Below, piece by piece: positions 24,615 to 33,835 of a stretch of DNA of 64,000 nucleotides (position 1 is the stretch's first letter; every line of letters begins with the position of its first letter). Made by a program: the position numbers and the translations under genes. The notes below the pieces were generated by a model that saw nothing but the letters and a program-made list of their open reading frames with translations, was not told the DNA's origin and did not search any database. The stretch covers positions 3,053,501-3,117,500 of the forward strand of contig NZ_CP049057.1 of NCBI RefSeq assembly GCF_011044175.1, read 5' to 3'. This DNA comes from Rasiella rasia (GTDB lineage Bacteria > Bacteroidota > Bacteroidia > Flavobacteriales > Flavobacteriaceae).

Positions 24615-25523
24615 ATGTTTCAGGATACAGAAAACGTTACAGAAAAAATTGAAGAAGTAGTAAAAGAAGACATTTGGGGAGCAATTAAGGAGTTTCTTGA
24701 GTGGGGTTTTCACTTTGGTAAGGACGACAAAGAAGTGCATATTACCATTGGGTTACTTCTCATTGTTACTGTTTCTTTTGTAGTCTCGGGATTTATTCTA
24801 AAATGGATTCGCCGCCTTTTTACACGTAAGATGGAAGAGGTTGATAAACTAAAGTTTATTAGCGTTTTCAAATTCATTAAGTACATCACTTACATTGTAG
24901 TTGTTTTTGCCTCACTTAGTTTGGCAGGCTTTAATATAACACCTTTTCTAGCAGCTTCGGCAGCACTTTTAGTTGGTTTAGGACTTGCGCTTCAAGAGCT
25001 CTTTCAGGATATAATAGGTGGAATTTTTATAATTATCGATAAGTCTTTATTAGTAGGGGACATCATTGAGGTCGATGGAAAAGTTGGACGCGTAATCGAC
25101 ATTAAATTGCGTACTACAAGAGCAATTACTAGGGATGATAAGATTATTATTATTCCCAACCACAAATTTATAACCGATACCATTTTTAATTATACCCAAA
25201 ATCATAAAACTACACGAGAATCTGTGGCAGTGGGTGTTGCCTACGGAAGCGATACGCGTTTGGTAGAAAGGTTATTGCTAGAAGCATTAACAAATCAGAA
25301 AGGTGTATTAAAATCTCCGAAGCCTTTTGTGCTTTTTGAAGATTTTGGAGATTCGTCACTTAATTTTAGAGTGTGCTTTTTTGTAAACAATAGTTTTATA
25401 GACCCCTATGTAAAGAGCGATATTAGATTTACAATAGATACACTTTTCCGTAAAAATAATATCACTATCCCGTTCCCACAGCGCGATGTACACTTATTTA
25501 CACAGCCAGCGCCTAGTGAGTAA
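24615..25523 (+). CDS. MscS family mechanosensitive ion channel
   Basis: The protein has 302 residues with three transmembrane helices; the pore helix region A-A-S-A-A-L-L-V-G-L-G-L-A-L-Q-E-L-F-Q-D-I-I-G-G-I-F-I has the Gly/Ala packing of MscS TM3 (only short parts are quoted as motif here). The beta domain begins G-D-I-I-E-V-D-G-K-V-G-R-V and continues to a mixed alpha/beta vestibule. Such channels release solutes on hypo-osmotic shock. It is probably co-transcribed with the ABC exporter genes upstream. Confidence 0.94.
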   Translation: MFQDTENVTEKIEEVVKEDIWGAIKEFLEWGFHFGKDDKEVHITIGLLLIVTVSFVVSGFILKWIRRLFTRKMEEVDKLKFISVFKFIKYITYIVVVFASLSLAGFNITPFLAASAALLVGLGLALQELFQDIIGGIFIIIDKSLLVGDIIEVDGKVGRVIDIKLRTTRAITRDDKIIIIPNHKFITDTIFNYTQNHKTTRESVAVGVAYGSDTRLVERLLLEALTNQKGVLKSPKPFVLFEDFGDSSLNFRVCFFVNNSFIDPYVKSDIRFTIDTLFRKNNITIPFPQRDVHLFTQPAPSE

Positions 25524-25609
25524 CATTACTAAGAAATTATATTTTATGACTATGCTAACAGTAGGATTCATTCTGCTTGCCTATTTTTAACATTCATTAA
25601 AATACCTAA

Positions 25610-26515
25610 ATGAATCTAACTTCAAAATCACATCAGTTACTGTTGCTTTTGGCGATGGTGACTATACCTTCAGTTTCATTAGCGCAACTTACAGACCTTG
25701 CACGCGTAGAATACACTTACTTTCCTCAAGACGATTCAGAAAACTCTTTTAAGAGATTTCGTGCTTTTGCGAATGTACCTGTGCAGATAAATGATGACGC
25801 ATATATTGTAACTGGTTTGGAGTATAGAAACGTAAATGTATCTTTGGGAGATCCACTTCCGTTTGCAACAACAGATAATGAACGCTTTCAGAATTTTGTG
25901 CTTACGGTTGGCTTTACCGATAAACTAGAAAGTGGTTGGCGTTATGCCATACAAGGAGAAGCCCGATTGGCATCAAATTTTCAAAGTAGCATTGTAAGTG
26001 ATGACTATGTTTTTGGAGGAAGTTTTTATTTTATAAAAGATAGAACAGGTAAAAAAATGGAGACCCCTCCAGAGAAACCTTGGAGACTTGTATTAGGGCT
26101 TAATTATTCTACGACAGCTGGTCGCCCATTTCCACTTCCATTTATAAATTATTACAGAGAGTTCGCACCAAAATGGTCTTTTGGCTTAGGTGTGCCGAAA
26201 TCTAATATAAAATTTGAATTCGTTAAAGATATGAAGCTACAAGGCTTTGTGACCTTAGACGGATTTTTTGCAAATATTCAAGAAAATGTTCCCATACAAG
26301 GAACTAATTTGGTTGGAGAAAATATTTCAATGACTACCTTGTTGTCAGGTATTGGTTATGAATGGGAGTTTATGGATCATTTGGTGTTTTATATTTATGG
26401 AGGTCATACTATAATTAACGATATTCGTTTAAGAGATAGCAAGGGTAATGATGTTTACACCATTAATGACCAAAATAATTTCTACGGAAGAACGGGGATA
26501 AAACTAAAAGTATAA
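25610..26515 (+). CDS. DUF6268-like outer-membrane beta-barrel protein
   Basis: A signal peptide of about 25 residues ends S-L-A-Q. The rest alternates hydrophobic and polar residues in beta strands, with many aromatic girdle positions and short turns, ending with a strand (N-F-Y-G-R-T-G-I-K-L-K-V) typical of barrel proteins. It resembles the DUF6268 family. Function is unknown; a pore or surface barrel is likely. The response regulator gene follows after 2 bp, so the barrel heads a three-gene operon with that regulator and PPK2. Confidence 0.75.
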   Translation: MNLTSKSHQLLLLLAMVTIPSVSLAQLTDLARVEYTYFPQDDSENSFKRFRAFANVPVQINDDAYIVTGLEYRNVNVSLGDPLPFATTDNERFQNFVLTVGFTDKLESGWRYAIQGEARLASNFQSSIVSDDYVFGGSFYFIKDRTGKKMETPPEKPWRLVLGLNYSTTAGRPFPLPFINYYREFAPKWSFGLGVPKSNIKFEFVKDMKLQGFVTLDGFFANIQENVPIQGTNLVGENISMTTLLSGIGYEWEFMDHLVFYIYGGHTIINDIRLRDSKGNDVYTINDQNNFYGRTGIKLKV

Positions 26516-26517
26516 TT

Positions 26518-27681
26518 ATGTCTAGAATACTTATAATTGAAGACGAAGCGGCTATTAGGCGTGTATTGGTAAAAATTCTAACTGAAGAAAATGAAGGGTA
26601 CCAAGTAACCGAAGCCGAAGACGGCCTAGCTGGTATTGAAATCATCAAGAAAGAAGATTTCGATTTGGTACTTTGCGATATTAAAATGCCTAAAATGGAC
26701 GGTGTTGAAGTGCTCGAAGCCATAAAAAAAATCAAACCAGAAACCCCAATAGTAATGATTTCTGGACACGGCGATTTAGATACTGCCGTAAATACAATGC
26801 GCTTAGGGGCCTTTGACTATATTTCAAAACCACCAGATTTAAACAGACTGCTCAATACAGTTCGTATTGCTCTAGACAGAAAAGAACTGGTTGTAGAAAA
26901 TACCCGTCTTAAGAAAAAGGTAGGTAAAAATTATGAAATGGTTGGGGAGAGTGATGCTATTCAACAAATAAAAGAAATGATTGAAAAGGTAGCGCCCACA
27001 GAAGCCCGTGTGCTTATTACTGGCCCTAATGGAACAGGAAAAGAACTCGTGGCGCATTGGTTACACCAAAAAAGTGACCGTTCTAAAGGACCAATGATAG
27101 AGGTAAATTGCGCGGCAATACCAAGCGAATTAATTGAAAGTGAATTGTTTGGTCACGTAAAAGGAGCTTTTACTTCTGCAAATAAAGATAGAGCTGGTAA
27201 GTTTGAAGCTGCTAATGGAGGTACCATTTTCTTAGATGAAGTAGGAGACATGAGTTTATCTGCACAAGCCAAAGTGTTACGTGCATTACAAGAGAATAAA
27301 GTTCAGCGTGTGGGTAGTGATAAAGATATTAAAGTGAATGTTCGGGTACTTGCAGCAACCAATAAAGACCTTATGAAGGAGATTTCAGAAGGAAATTTTA
27401 GAGAAGATTTATACCATCGTTTGGCAGTAATCTTGGTAAAAGTACCTGCACTAAACGATCGTAGAGATGACATCCCAATACTGGTAGATTATTTCACTAA
27501 AAAAATTGCCGGTGAACATGGTACTGCACAAAAGAAGTTTTCTGACAATGCTCTTAAAAAATTGAAAGAATACGATTGGACGGGGAACATTAGAGAATTA
27601 CGTAACGTAGTAGAAAGACTTATCATTTTAGGCGGCGCCGAAGTGAGTGAAGAAGATGTGAAATTATTTGCAACAAAATAA
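26518..27681 (+). CDS. Sigma-54-type (NtrC-like) response regulator lacking the Fis DNA-binding domain
   Basis: Residues 1-120 are a receiver domain with D54 in L-C-D-I-K-M-P-K-M-D-G. Residues about 145-375 are an AAA+ domain with Walker A G-P-N-G-T-G-K-E near 169, Walker B F-L-D-E-V-G-D-M, and the sensor R-D-D-I-P. The protein ends just after the AAA+ lid (S-E-E-D-V-K-L-F-A-T-K); the usual Fis-type helix-turn-helix is missing. The sigma-54 contact loop reads G-A-F-T-S-A (about 216-221) rather than G-A-F-T-G-A. It may act from solution without DNA binding. No kinase gene is adjacent. PPK2 follows after 3 bp. Confidence 0.9.
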   Translation: MSRILIIEDEAAIRRVLVKILTEENEGYQVTEAEDGLAGIEIIKKEDFDLVLCDIKMPKMDGVEVLEAIKKIKPETPIVMISGHGDLDTAVNTMRLGAFDYISKPPDLNRLLNTVRIALDRKELVVENTRLKKKVGKNYEMVGESDAIQQIKEMIEKVAPTEARVLITGPNGTGKELVAHWLHQKSDRSKGPMIEVNCAAIPSELIESELFGHVKGAFTSANKDRAGKFEAANGGTIFLDEVGDMSLSAQAKVLRALQENKVQRVGSDKDIKVNVRVLAATNKDLMKEISEGNFREDLYHRLAVILVKVPALNDRRDDIPILVDYFTKKIAGEHGTAQKKFSDNALKKLKEYDWTGNIRELRNVVERLIILGGAEVSEEDVKLFATK

Positions 27682-27684
27682 AGT

Positions 27685-28563
27685 ATGAAACCAATTACTA
27701 TTTCAGATTATAAGATTGAAACGCAAGTAGCAATTACAGATTTGCAAACTCACGAAGATTTCAATGCTTCAAAGAAAGAACTAGAAAAAGCCCTCGAAAA
27801 TACTAGGGAGCAACTCGGTGAATTACAAGATACGCTCTACGCCCATGGCAAATATGCAGTTTTAGTATGCCTACAGGGAATGGACACGGCAGGAAAAGAT
27901 AGCTTAATAAGAGAAGTGTTTAAAGATTTTAATGCCCGAGGGGTAGTGGTTCATAGTTTTAAAGTACCTACAGATCTAGAAAAAAAACACGATTATTTAT
28001 GGAGACATTATATTGCCTTACCCGCAAGAGGTAAATTTGGTGTTTTTAATCGAACGCACTACGAAAATGTACTAGTAACAAGAGTTCATCCAGCTTACAT
28101 CTTAGGAGAAAACTTACCCGATGTGCAAAGTACAGAGGCAATTACCGAAACATTCTGGGATAAAAGGTTTGAGCAGATTAATGCCTTCGAAAAAACCATC
28201 GCCCAAAACGGCACACTTATTTTTAAGTTTTTTCTAAACCTCTCTAAAGAAGAGCAAAAAAACAGACTGTTACGCCGTCTAGATAAACCTAATAAACGCT
28301 GGAAATTTTCTCCAGGCGATTTAAAAGAACGTAAACTCTGGGATACATACATGAGCTGTTATCAAGACATTTTAAATAGAACCTCTCATGGTCATGCACC
28401 TTGGTATGCAATTCCGGCAGACAATAAACCCGCGGCACGTTACATTGTGGCAAGTCTATTGTTACAAGAATTACAAAAATACAACGATATAAAAGAGCCG
28501 CCGTTAGATCCCGAAGTTGAAGCTAGCATTAACGACTATAAAGAACAATTGAGAAACGAATAG
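27685..28563 (+). CDS. Polyphosphate kinase 2 family protein
   Basis: The 292-residue protein carries the PPK2 Walker A G-M-D-T-A-G-K-D-S, the basic lid W-R-H-Y-I-A-L-P-A-R-G-K-F-G-V-F-N-R, and Walker B-like L-I-F-K-F-F-L-N-L-S. PPK2 enzymes move phosphate between polyphosphate and nucleotides; the one-domain form with this lid is close to AMP/ADP-phosphorylating class III enzymes, but class cannot be settled by eye. Co-occurrence with a regulator and an outer-membrane barrel suggests a link to phosphate or energy stress. It is the last gene of that operon. Confidence 0.93.
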   Translation: MKPITISDYKIETQVAITDLQTHEDFNASKKELEKALENTREQLGELQDTLYAHGKYAVLVCLQGMDTAGKDSLIREVFKDFNARGVVVHSFKVPTDLEKKHDYLWRHYIALPARGKFGVFNRTHYENVLVTRVHPAYILGENLPDVQSTEAITETFWDKRFEQINAFEKTIAQNGTLIFKFFLNLSKEEQKNRLLRRLDKPNKRWKFSPGDLKERKLWDTYMSCYQDILNRTSHGHAPWYAIPADNKPAARYIVASLLLQELQKYNDIKEPPLDPEVEASINDYKEQLRNE

Positions 28564-28636
28564 CAGAAAGGCTCTTAGCCATGTTTATATAGAAGTTCTT
28601 CGGAAACTTTCTGAAACTTGAAACGATTTTATACCT

Positions 28637-30052
28637 ATGAAAAAATACACAGTACTTTTAAGTTTATACGTTCTTTGCTTCTCGTTTAGCAACGCTCAAA
28701 AGGTGAATCAGGCAGATTCTACCCAACTTCGAAATATCTACGACATGGCTTTGCTTAACGGAAAAAGCTACGATTGGTTAGATTACCTGTCTAATGAAAT
28801 TGGAGGAAGACTTTCTGGATCTGTACAAGCAGATCGCGCCGTTCGATATACAGAAGCTGAGCTAAACGAACTCGGACTAGATAAAGTTTGGTTGCAACCT
28901 GTAATGGTGCCTAAATGGACCCGCGGATTCAAAGAGTATGCCTACATTGAAACAGCACCAGGTAGAACATCTATTGTCAATATTTGTGCCTTAGGTGGCT
29001 CTGTTGCAACAAATGCCACGGGCCTAAAAGCCGAAATAATAGAAGTTCAAAATTTTGAAGATTTAGAACGCTACGGTAGAGAAAAAATTGAAGGAAAAAT
29101 AGTTTTTTATAACAGACCCATGCAGGCCAACGTAATACAGACATTTGAGGCTTATGGAGGTTGTGTAGATCAGCGATACGCCGGCGCTATGGAAGCTGCA
29201 AAATACGGTGCCGTAGGTATTGTAGTGCGTTCAATGAATTTAAGACAAGACGATTTTCCACATACAGGCGCCATGAGTTACGGCGATACACCACCAGAAC
29301 AACGTATACCTGCTTGTGCCATTAGTACGAACGACGCCGATTTTTTAAGCAATGCACTTTCTATAAAACCTGATCTGAAATTTTACTTTAAACAAAGCTG
29401 TAAGACGCATGAAGACGTAGAGTCTTTTAATGTTATTGGTGAAATTACCGGTTCGGTATATCCAGATAAATATATTGTAGTAGGAGGTCATTTAGATTCT
29501 TGGGACCTTGGCGATGGTTCTCACGATGACGGCGCAGGCTGTGTACAATCTATGGAAGTATTACGTATACTAAAAAAGTTAAATTATAAACCTAAGCATA
29601 GCATTCGGGTAGTACTTTTTATGAATGAAGAAAACGGACTTCGCGGGGGAAGAAAATATGCTGAACAAGCCGTTCTAAATAAAGAGAAGCATATTTTTGC
29701 GCTAGAAAGTGATGCCGGCGGATTTACACCGCGCGGATTTTCATTTGATACAGATGATGCTAATTTTGCTCAAATTGAAAGCTGGAAACCTCTGTTTAAA
29801 CCCTACCTTATTCATTATTTTGAAAAAGGAGGTAGCGGCGCAGATATTGGTCCGTTAAAAGATGGCACTATTGTGCTTGCAGGATTACGCCCAGATTCAC
29901 AACGCTATTTTGATTACCACCATGCTGAAAACGATACGTTTGATGCTGTAAACAAGCGAGAACTAGAACTTGGAGGAGCAACCATGACAAGCCTAATCTA
30001 TCTTATAGATAAGTACGGTATTAAAAACGATATGACCGACGTAAAGAAGTAA
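28637..30052 (+). CDS. Secreted M28 family zinc aminopeptidase
   Basis: A signal peptide (ending F-S-N-A-Q, about residue 21) leads a 471-residue protein with a PA-like insert (about 130-240) and an M28 catalytic domain. Zinc ligands are visible in G-G-H-L-D-S-W-D-L-G-D-G-S-H-D-D-G-A-G, the catalytic E-E in M-N-E-E-N-G-L-R-G-G, and the last His in H-H-A-E-N-D-T-F. It should release N-terminal residues from peptides in the periplasm or outside. There is no T9SS tail. The gene is monocistronic. Confidence 0.94.
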   Translation: MKKYTVLLSLYVLCFSFSNAQKVNQADSTQLRNIYDMALLNGKSYDWLDYLSNEIGGRLSGSVQADRAVRYTEAELNELGLDKVWLQPVMVPKWTRGFKEYAYIETAPGRTSIVNICALGGSVATNATGLKAEIIEVQNFEDLERYGREKIEGKIVFYNRPMQANVIQTFEAYGGCVDQRYAGAMEAAKYGAVGIVVRSMNLRQDDFPHTGAMSYGDTPPEQRIPACAISTNDADFLSNALSIKPDLKFYFKQSCKTHEDVESFNVIGEITGSVYPDKYIVVGGHLDSWDLGDGSHDDGAGCVQSMEVLRILKKLNYKPKHSIRVVLFMNEENGLRGGRKYAEQAVLNKEKHIFALESDAGGFTPRGFSFDTDDANFAQIESWKPLFKPYLIHYFEKGGSGADIGPLKDGTIVLAGLRPDSQRYFDYHHAENDTFDAVNKRELELGGATMTSLIYLIDKYGIKNDMTDVKK

Positions 30053-30160
30053 GTTAGCTAAAGCACTTTTCAAAACTTTACATAACTCGTTAGTTCTTGC
30101 AATAAATTTACTTTATGTAAACAGATCTTTGCTAAAAAACGCTTTCAATACTACAAAACA

Positions 30161-30871
30161 ATGAGCTTCCTAAAAGCAGAATGGCGAAGGTTAGCCATGG
30201 CAAACTACAAGGTAGATCCCAAGGTACTGCAACCATATATGCCTTACAAAACGGAACTAGATTTTTATAATAATGTCTGCTATGTTAGTTTGGTTGGCTT
30301 TATGTTTAAAAACACCAAAATATTAGGTGTAAAAGTTCCAGGACACGTTCATTTTGAAGAAGTTAATTTACGATTTTATGTACGCTTTAAAGATGAAAAT
30401 ACCTGGAAACGAGGTGTTGTCTTTATAAAAGAAATTGTGCCTAAACACGCCATAACATTTGTTGCCAATACACTTTACAACGAAGTGTACGAAACTAGAA
30501 AGATGTCTCATACGTGGAAAGAACAACATAACGAGTTGTTCACATCGTATCGTTGGAAAAATAAACAAGATTGGTTTTCTTTTTCTGTTACTTCGGAAAT
30601 TCTAGCACAACCCATAGCGCTTAATTCTGAAACTGAATTTATTACAGAACATTATTGGGGATATAATAGAACGTCAGCAAGGAAGACCACAGAATACGAA
30701 GTTACCCACCCCAAATGGAACGCCTACAACGTAAAAAGTTACACCATTGATGTAGACTTTGCGAAGGAGTATGGAGAAAGCTTTCGGTTTTTAAATACTG
30801 CAGAACCTCTCTCGGTACTGCTGGCAGAAGGTTCGCCAATTACAGTGGAAGGTAAACGAATAATCCGTTAA
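30161..30871 (+). CDS. YqjF/DUF2071 family protein
   Basis: The 236-residue protein fits the DUF2071 (YqjF) family, with the opening F-L-K-A-E-W-R-R-L-A-M-A-N-Y and Y-V-S-L-V-G-F-M-F motifs and a final F-L-N-T-A-E-P-L-S-V-L-L-A-E-G-S. The fold is an acetoacetate-decarboxylase-like beta structure. No signal peptide is present. Function is unknown. It abuts the converging DUF1853 gene with no spare bases, so no terminator separates them. Confidence 0.9.
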   Translation: MSFLKAEWRRLAMANYKVDPKVLQPYMPYKTELDFYNNVCYVSLVGFMFKNTKILGVKVPGHVHFEEVNLRFYVRFKDENTWKRGVVFIKEIVPKHAITFVANTLYNEVYETRKMSHTWKEQHNELFTSYRWKNKQDWFSFSVTSEILAQPIALNSETEFITEHYWGYNRTSARKTTEYEVTHPKWNAYNVKSYTIDVDFAKEYGESFRFLNTAEPLSVLLAEGSPITVEGKRIIR

Positions 30872-31675
30872 TTACCAACATACCACAAATACCTTTCGTA
30901 TCAATTTATCTACCTTGATGTAAACCAAAGCCGACCGCTTTTCTTTCGTGACATGCTCAATTTGCTTAATTGCATCTTTAAATGAAATCCAATGATTAAT
31001 TGCTTCTTCGGGTAGTAGCCATTCTTTTTTCTGCGGAAAAGCATACTGGGCATGGGGGTCTAGGTTACTAAATTCTGTAGCTTTAAGATACGTGCCTGCA
31101 ACACAGATACGATAAGCTTCAGGTAATAGATTACTGTTATACTGCAGTGGAAGAAATAAAAATGCTTTTAAACAGAGTTTTTGTTCGATGTCTTTTGCTG
31201 AAATAGCTAAGCTTTCCAGATTAGGTAGTGTTTCTGGACGATATAGCATAGGAAACTGTTTATTCTTCAATTTTGAAAGCTTGTCTGATAACCTATCCTT
31301 TCGGTTAGGACCTATCCATTGTTCTACCAAACTATCGCCAAGCACAGTGTCTAACAAATAAAACTTACAAGCTAACTCAATATGTGTGACGCTTTGGTTG
31401 GACTTTTGAAATACGAGATAGTCTATTTCACCCAAGGTTTCTGTAGCACCTTGAATCTGTATGTTTGCTCCTAAAATATCATATTCGGGCGATTCCTTCA
31501 AAAGATGCTCAAAGAGAAATTCGGCTTGTTTACCCAGTAATTGTTGCGACGGAAAGTGAACTGAGGAAATTTCCGCGAAAGCGTTATTAAGAAAAAACGA
31601 ACGATACGGAAATTGGTTAGAAAACAAATCTAACACCGGAATTTTCACAAAATTTTGAAGGAAAGTAGCGCTCAT
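30872..31675 (-). CDS. DUF1853 family protein with a PD-(D/E)XK-nuclease-like core
   Basis: The start is ATG 31675 (M-S-A-T-F-L-Q); a TTG nine bases upstream is poorer. DUF1853 hallmarks are L-G-E-I-D-Y-L-V-F, H-I-E-L-A-C-K-F-Y-L and W-I-G-P-N-R-K-D-R-L. The first two give the D...E-x-K arrangement of the PD-(D/E)XK phosphodiesterase fold: the Asp of G-E-I-D, then E-L-A-C-K. The family has no established activity. It follows a small membrane protein gene on the same strand with two intervening bases. It could be a nuclease, but this is inference from the motif. Confidence 0.85.
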   Translation of the reverse strand: MSATFLQNFVKIPVLDLFSNQFPYRSFFLNNAFAEISSVHFPSQQLLGKQAEFLFEHLLKESPEYDILGANIQIQGATETLGEIDYLVFQKSNQSVTHIELACKFYLLDTVLGDSLVEQWIGPNRKDRLSDKLSKLKNKQFPMLYRPETLPNLESLAISAKDIEQKLCLKAFLFLPLQYNSNLLPEAYRICVAGTYLKATEFSNLDPHAQYAFPQKKEWLLPEEAINHWISFKDAIKQIEHVTKEKRSALVYIKVDKLIRKVFVVCW

Positions 31676-31677
31676 AT

Positions 31678-32016
31678 CTAGCAAGAAAAAGAACCGTCAC
31701 AAAATATTTCGATGGCAACCCATATAAGTATGTTGATTACTATCCAAACTATTGGAAGTAGGCTAATACATAGCGACCATTTGTGTTTTTTTCTCACAAA
31801 AAGTAACCAAGCTACTACAATCGATAGTACTGTAACCACAGGATACGTAAGCATTGCTGTTGCTGCTGCAATGGTCCATGTGCTAGATTCTGAGCCCGGC
31901 GCGTCAAACATCATAGGCGAAAATAAGGCCATAAAAAGTGCTGGAAAAAGGGATAAAAACCAGACAATACTCGCAATTATTAAATAGATACGAAGGTTGT
32001 TTCTATGTTTATCCAT
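31678..32016 (-). CDS. Small membrane protein, unknown function
   Basis: I use the ATG at 32016 (M-D-K-H-R-N-N-L-R-I-Y); the longer reading would overlap the divergent MATE gene. The 112-residue product has three transmembrane helices (about 10-32, 44-68, 80-105) and a short cysteine-containing end (F-C-D-G-S-F-S-C). I do not recognise the family. It is likely co-transcribed with the DUF1853 gene. Confidence 0.7.
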   Translation of the reverse strand: MDKHRNNLRIYLIIASIVWFLSLFPALFMALFSPMMFDAPGSESSTWTIAAATAMLTYPVVTVLSIVVAWLLFVRKKHKWSLCISLLPIVWIVINILIWVAIEIFCDGSFSC

Positions 32017-32046
32017 ACTCAAAATTAAACTAAATTTGGTGTGTAA

Positions 32047-33468
32047 ATGCAGGTTCGGTTCTCTAACTTTGCTCAAAAATACACAAACTTGCTTCGCCAA
32101 TATACTAAAGAGTTTAAATACAACATTCGGTTAGCCACACCTGTTATTTTGGGTATGTTGGGGCATACCGTGGTGCAATTAGTAGATAACATTATGGTGG
32201 GGCAGCTAGGTACCGCAGAACTGGCAGCCGTTTCATTAGGAAATAGTTTTATGTTTATTGCTATGAGCTTGGGCATTGGTTTTTCTACAGCAATTACGCC
32301 ATTAGTAGCCGAAGCAGATGGTGAAAATAACTTTGACGCGGGTAAATCATCGTTTAAACATGGCCTATTTTTATGCAGCGTTTTAGGCGTCTTGCTTTTC
32401 TTGATGGTATTTGCCGCAAAGCCAATTATGTATGCTATGAGTCAACCCCCTGAAGTGGTAGACCTTGCCATGCCGTACCTCAATTTAGTGGCTGTATCGT
32501 TAATTCCACTAGTTATTTTCCAGGCATTTAAGCAGTTTAGTGATGGAATGTCTTTAACCCGCTACCCCATGTATGCAACAATTGCAGCCAATGTGGTTAA
32601 TATCGTTTTAAACTACATTTTTATCTTCGGAAAGTTCGGAATGCCCGAATTAGGGGTTGTAGGGGCAGCTATTGGCACTTTAGCATCTCGTGTTATTATG
32701 GTATTATACCTATGGTATGTGCTCTCTAAGCACTATAAGGCGCGCGATTACGTGCTAAACATTAAAATATTTACCCTCTCAAAGCAAATGTTGAAGAAAT
32801 TAATCAATCTCGGATTTCCATCTGCATTACAAATGTTTTTTGAAGTGGCAATTTTTACTGCGGCCATTTGGTTGTCGGGTATTTTAGGTAAGAATCCGCA
32901 GGCGGCCAACCAGATTGCTCTTAATTTGTCTTCTATGACTTTTATGGTGGCTATGGGCTTTAGTGTGGCGGCAATGATTAGGGTGGGGAATCAAAAAGGG
33001 TTACAACGATTTATAGAACTTAGACGTATTGCACTTTCAATATTTTTACTTTCAACTATTCTCGCTGTGGTGTTTGCTATAGTCTTTGTATTATTTCATG
33101 AGGTGTTTCCTAAGCTTTATTTAGACTTTGATAACGAACTAGAATTTGCAGATAATTTTGAGGTGGCAAGTATTGCTGCCAAATTATTAATTATTGCCGC
33201 CATCTTCCAGATTAGTGATACAGTACAAGTGGTGGCTTTGGGTGTATTACGGGGCATACAGGATGTAAAAATACCAACGGTAATTACGTTCATTGCCTAC
33301 TGGCTTATTGGGTTTCCAATTTCGTATTATTTAAGCATGCATACCGAGTACGCCAGCGCTGGCATTTGGATTGGGTTATTGGCAGGACTTACTGCTTCTA
33401 GTATAATGCTGTATATTAGGTTTCATATCTTGTCAAAAAAGCTAGTTGTTCAGTCTAATACAGGTTAA
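32047..33468 (+). CDS. MATE family efflux transporter
   Basis: The 473-residue protein has twelve helices in two pseudo-symmetric halves; the first contains A-T-P-V-I-L-G-M-L-G-H-T-V-V-Q-L-V-D-N-I-M-V-G, the MatE signature (short form: D-N-I-M-V-G-Q-L-G), and the second G-V-L-R-G-I-Q-D-V-K-I-P near residue 398. It is of the NorM/DinF-like cation-coupled drug and metabolite exporters of the inner membrane. The substrate is unknown. It is divergent from the small membrane protein and monocistronic. Confidence 0.94.
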   Translation: MQVRFSNFAQKYTNLLRQYTKEFKYNIRLATPVILGMLGHTVVQLVDNIMVGQLGTAELAAVSLGNSFMFIAMSLGIGFSTAITPLVAEADGENNFDAGKSSFKHGLFLCSVLGVLLFLMVFAAKPIMYAMSQPPEVVDLAMPYLNLVAVSLIPLVIFQAFKQFSDGMSLTRYPMYATIAANVVNIVLNYIFIFGKFGMPELGVVGAAIGTLASRVIMVLYLWYVLSKHYKARDYVLNIKIFTLSKQMLKKLINLGFPSALQMFFEVAIFTAAIWLSGILGKNPQAANQIALNLSSMTFMVAMGFSVAAMIRVGNQKGLQRFIELRRIALSIFLLSTILAVVFAIVFVLFHEVFPKLYLDFDNELEFADNFEVASIAAKLLIIAAIFQISDTVQVVALGVLRGIQDVKIPTVITFIAYWLIGFPISYYLSMHTEYASAGIWIGLLAGLTASSIMLYIRFHILSKKLVVQSNTG

Positions 33469-33604
33469 AATTAGTCACGTTGATTGTACTAAAAGTTGTG
33501 GTGAACAATCGTGATCAATTTTCTTTCTATGCTGAAATTATCCTCGGTTATCTGCTCGGGATTTTTTACGTAATTTTACATCAAATTGTACCAACCCAAA
33601 CGCT

Positions 33605-33835
33605 ATGGAGCTACCTAAATATATACTTGGTGATAATACCGATTACCCTTCAGCTATCTTTGTAATTCATACAGAGTTTCCTCGCTTTGTTATAAATCTT
33701 GAAAATGATGAGGTAGAATGGTTAGAGGAGTTTGATAACCACGATAAGAAGGAACTCGAGACAGAAACTGAAAATTATATTCGAGAAGCCACCGAATTTT
33801 ACGATAGAGAAGTAGCCCGCTACGAAGATGATTGA
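33605..33835 (+). CDS. Small acidic protein, unknown function
   Basis: This 76-residue soluble protein is strongly acidic (many Glu and Asp in its second half) and begins M-E-L-P-K-Y-I-L-G-D-N-T-D-Y-P. Its C-terminal half is one long charged helix. The last eight bases overlap the start of the PAP2 gene, which suggests translational coupling. Small proteins of this kind recur in Flavobacteriaceae without a known role. Confidence 0.75.
   Translation: MELPKYILGDNTDYPSAIFVIHTEFPRFVINLENDEVEWLEEFDNHDKKELETETENYIREATEFYDREVARYEDD

Noticed and set aside
24615-25523. Horizontal transfer of the ABC-MscS-regulator region
   Set aside because: Codon choice and base composition look like those of the neighbours, and there are no integrase, tRNA or repeat boundaries.
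25546-25590. 14-codon hydrophobic frame between the MscS and DUF6268 genes
   Set aside because: It has an ATG and a stop and is wholly hydrophobic, but so short a frame is expected by chance and nothing else supports it.
33480-33665. 61-residue hydrophobic frame before the small acidic gene
   Set aside because: It overlaps the start of the 33605 gene in another frame, begins with TTG, and has no coherent topology or start region.
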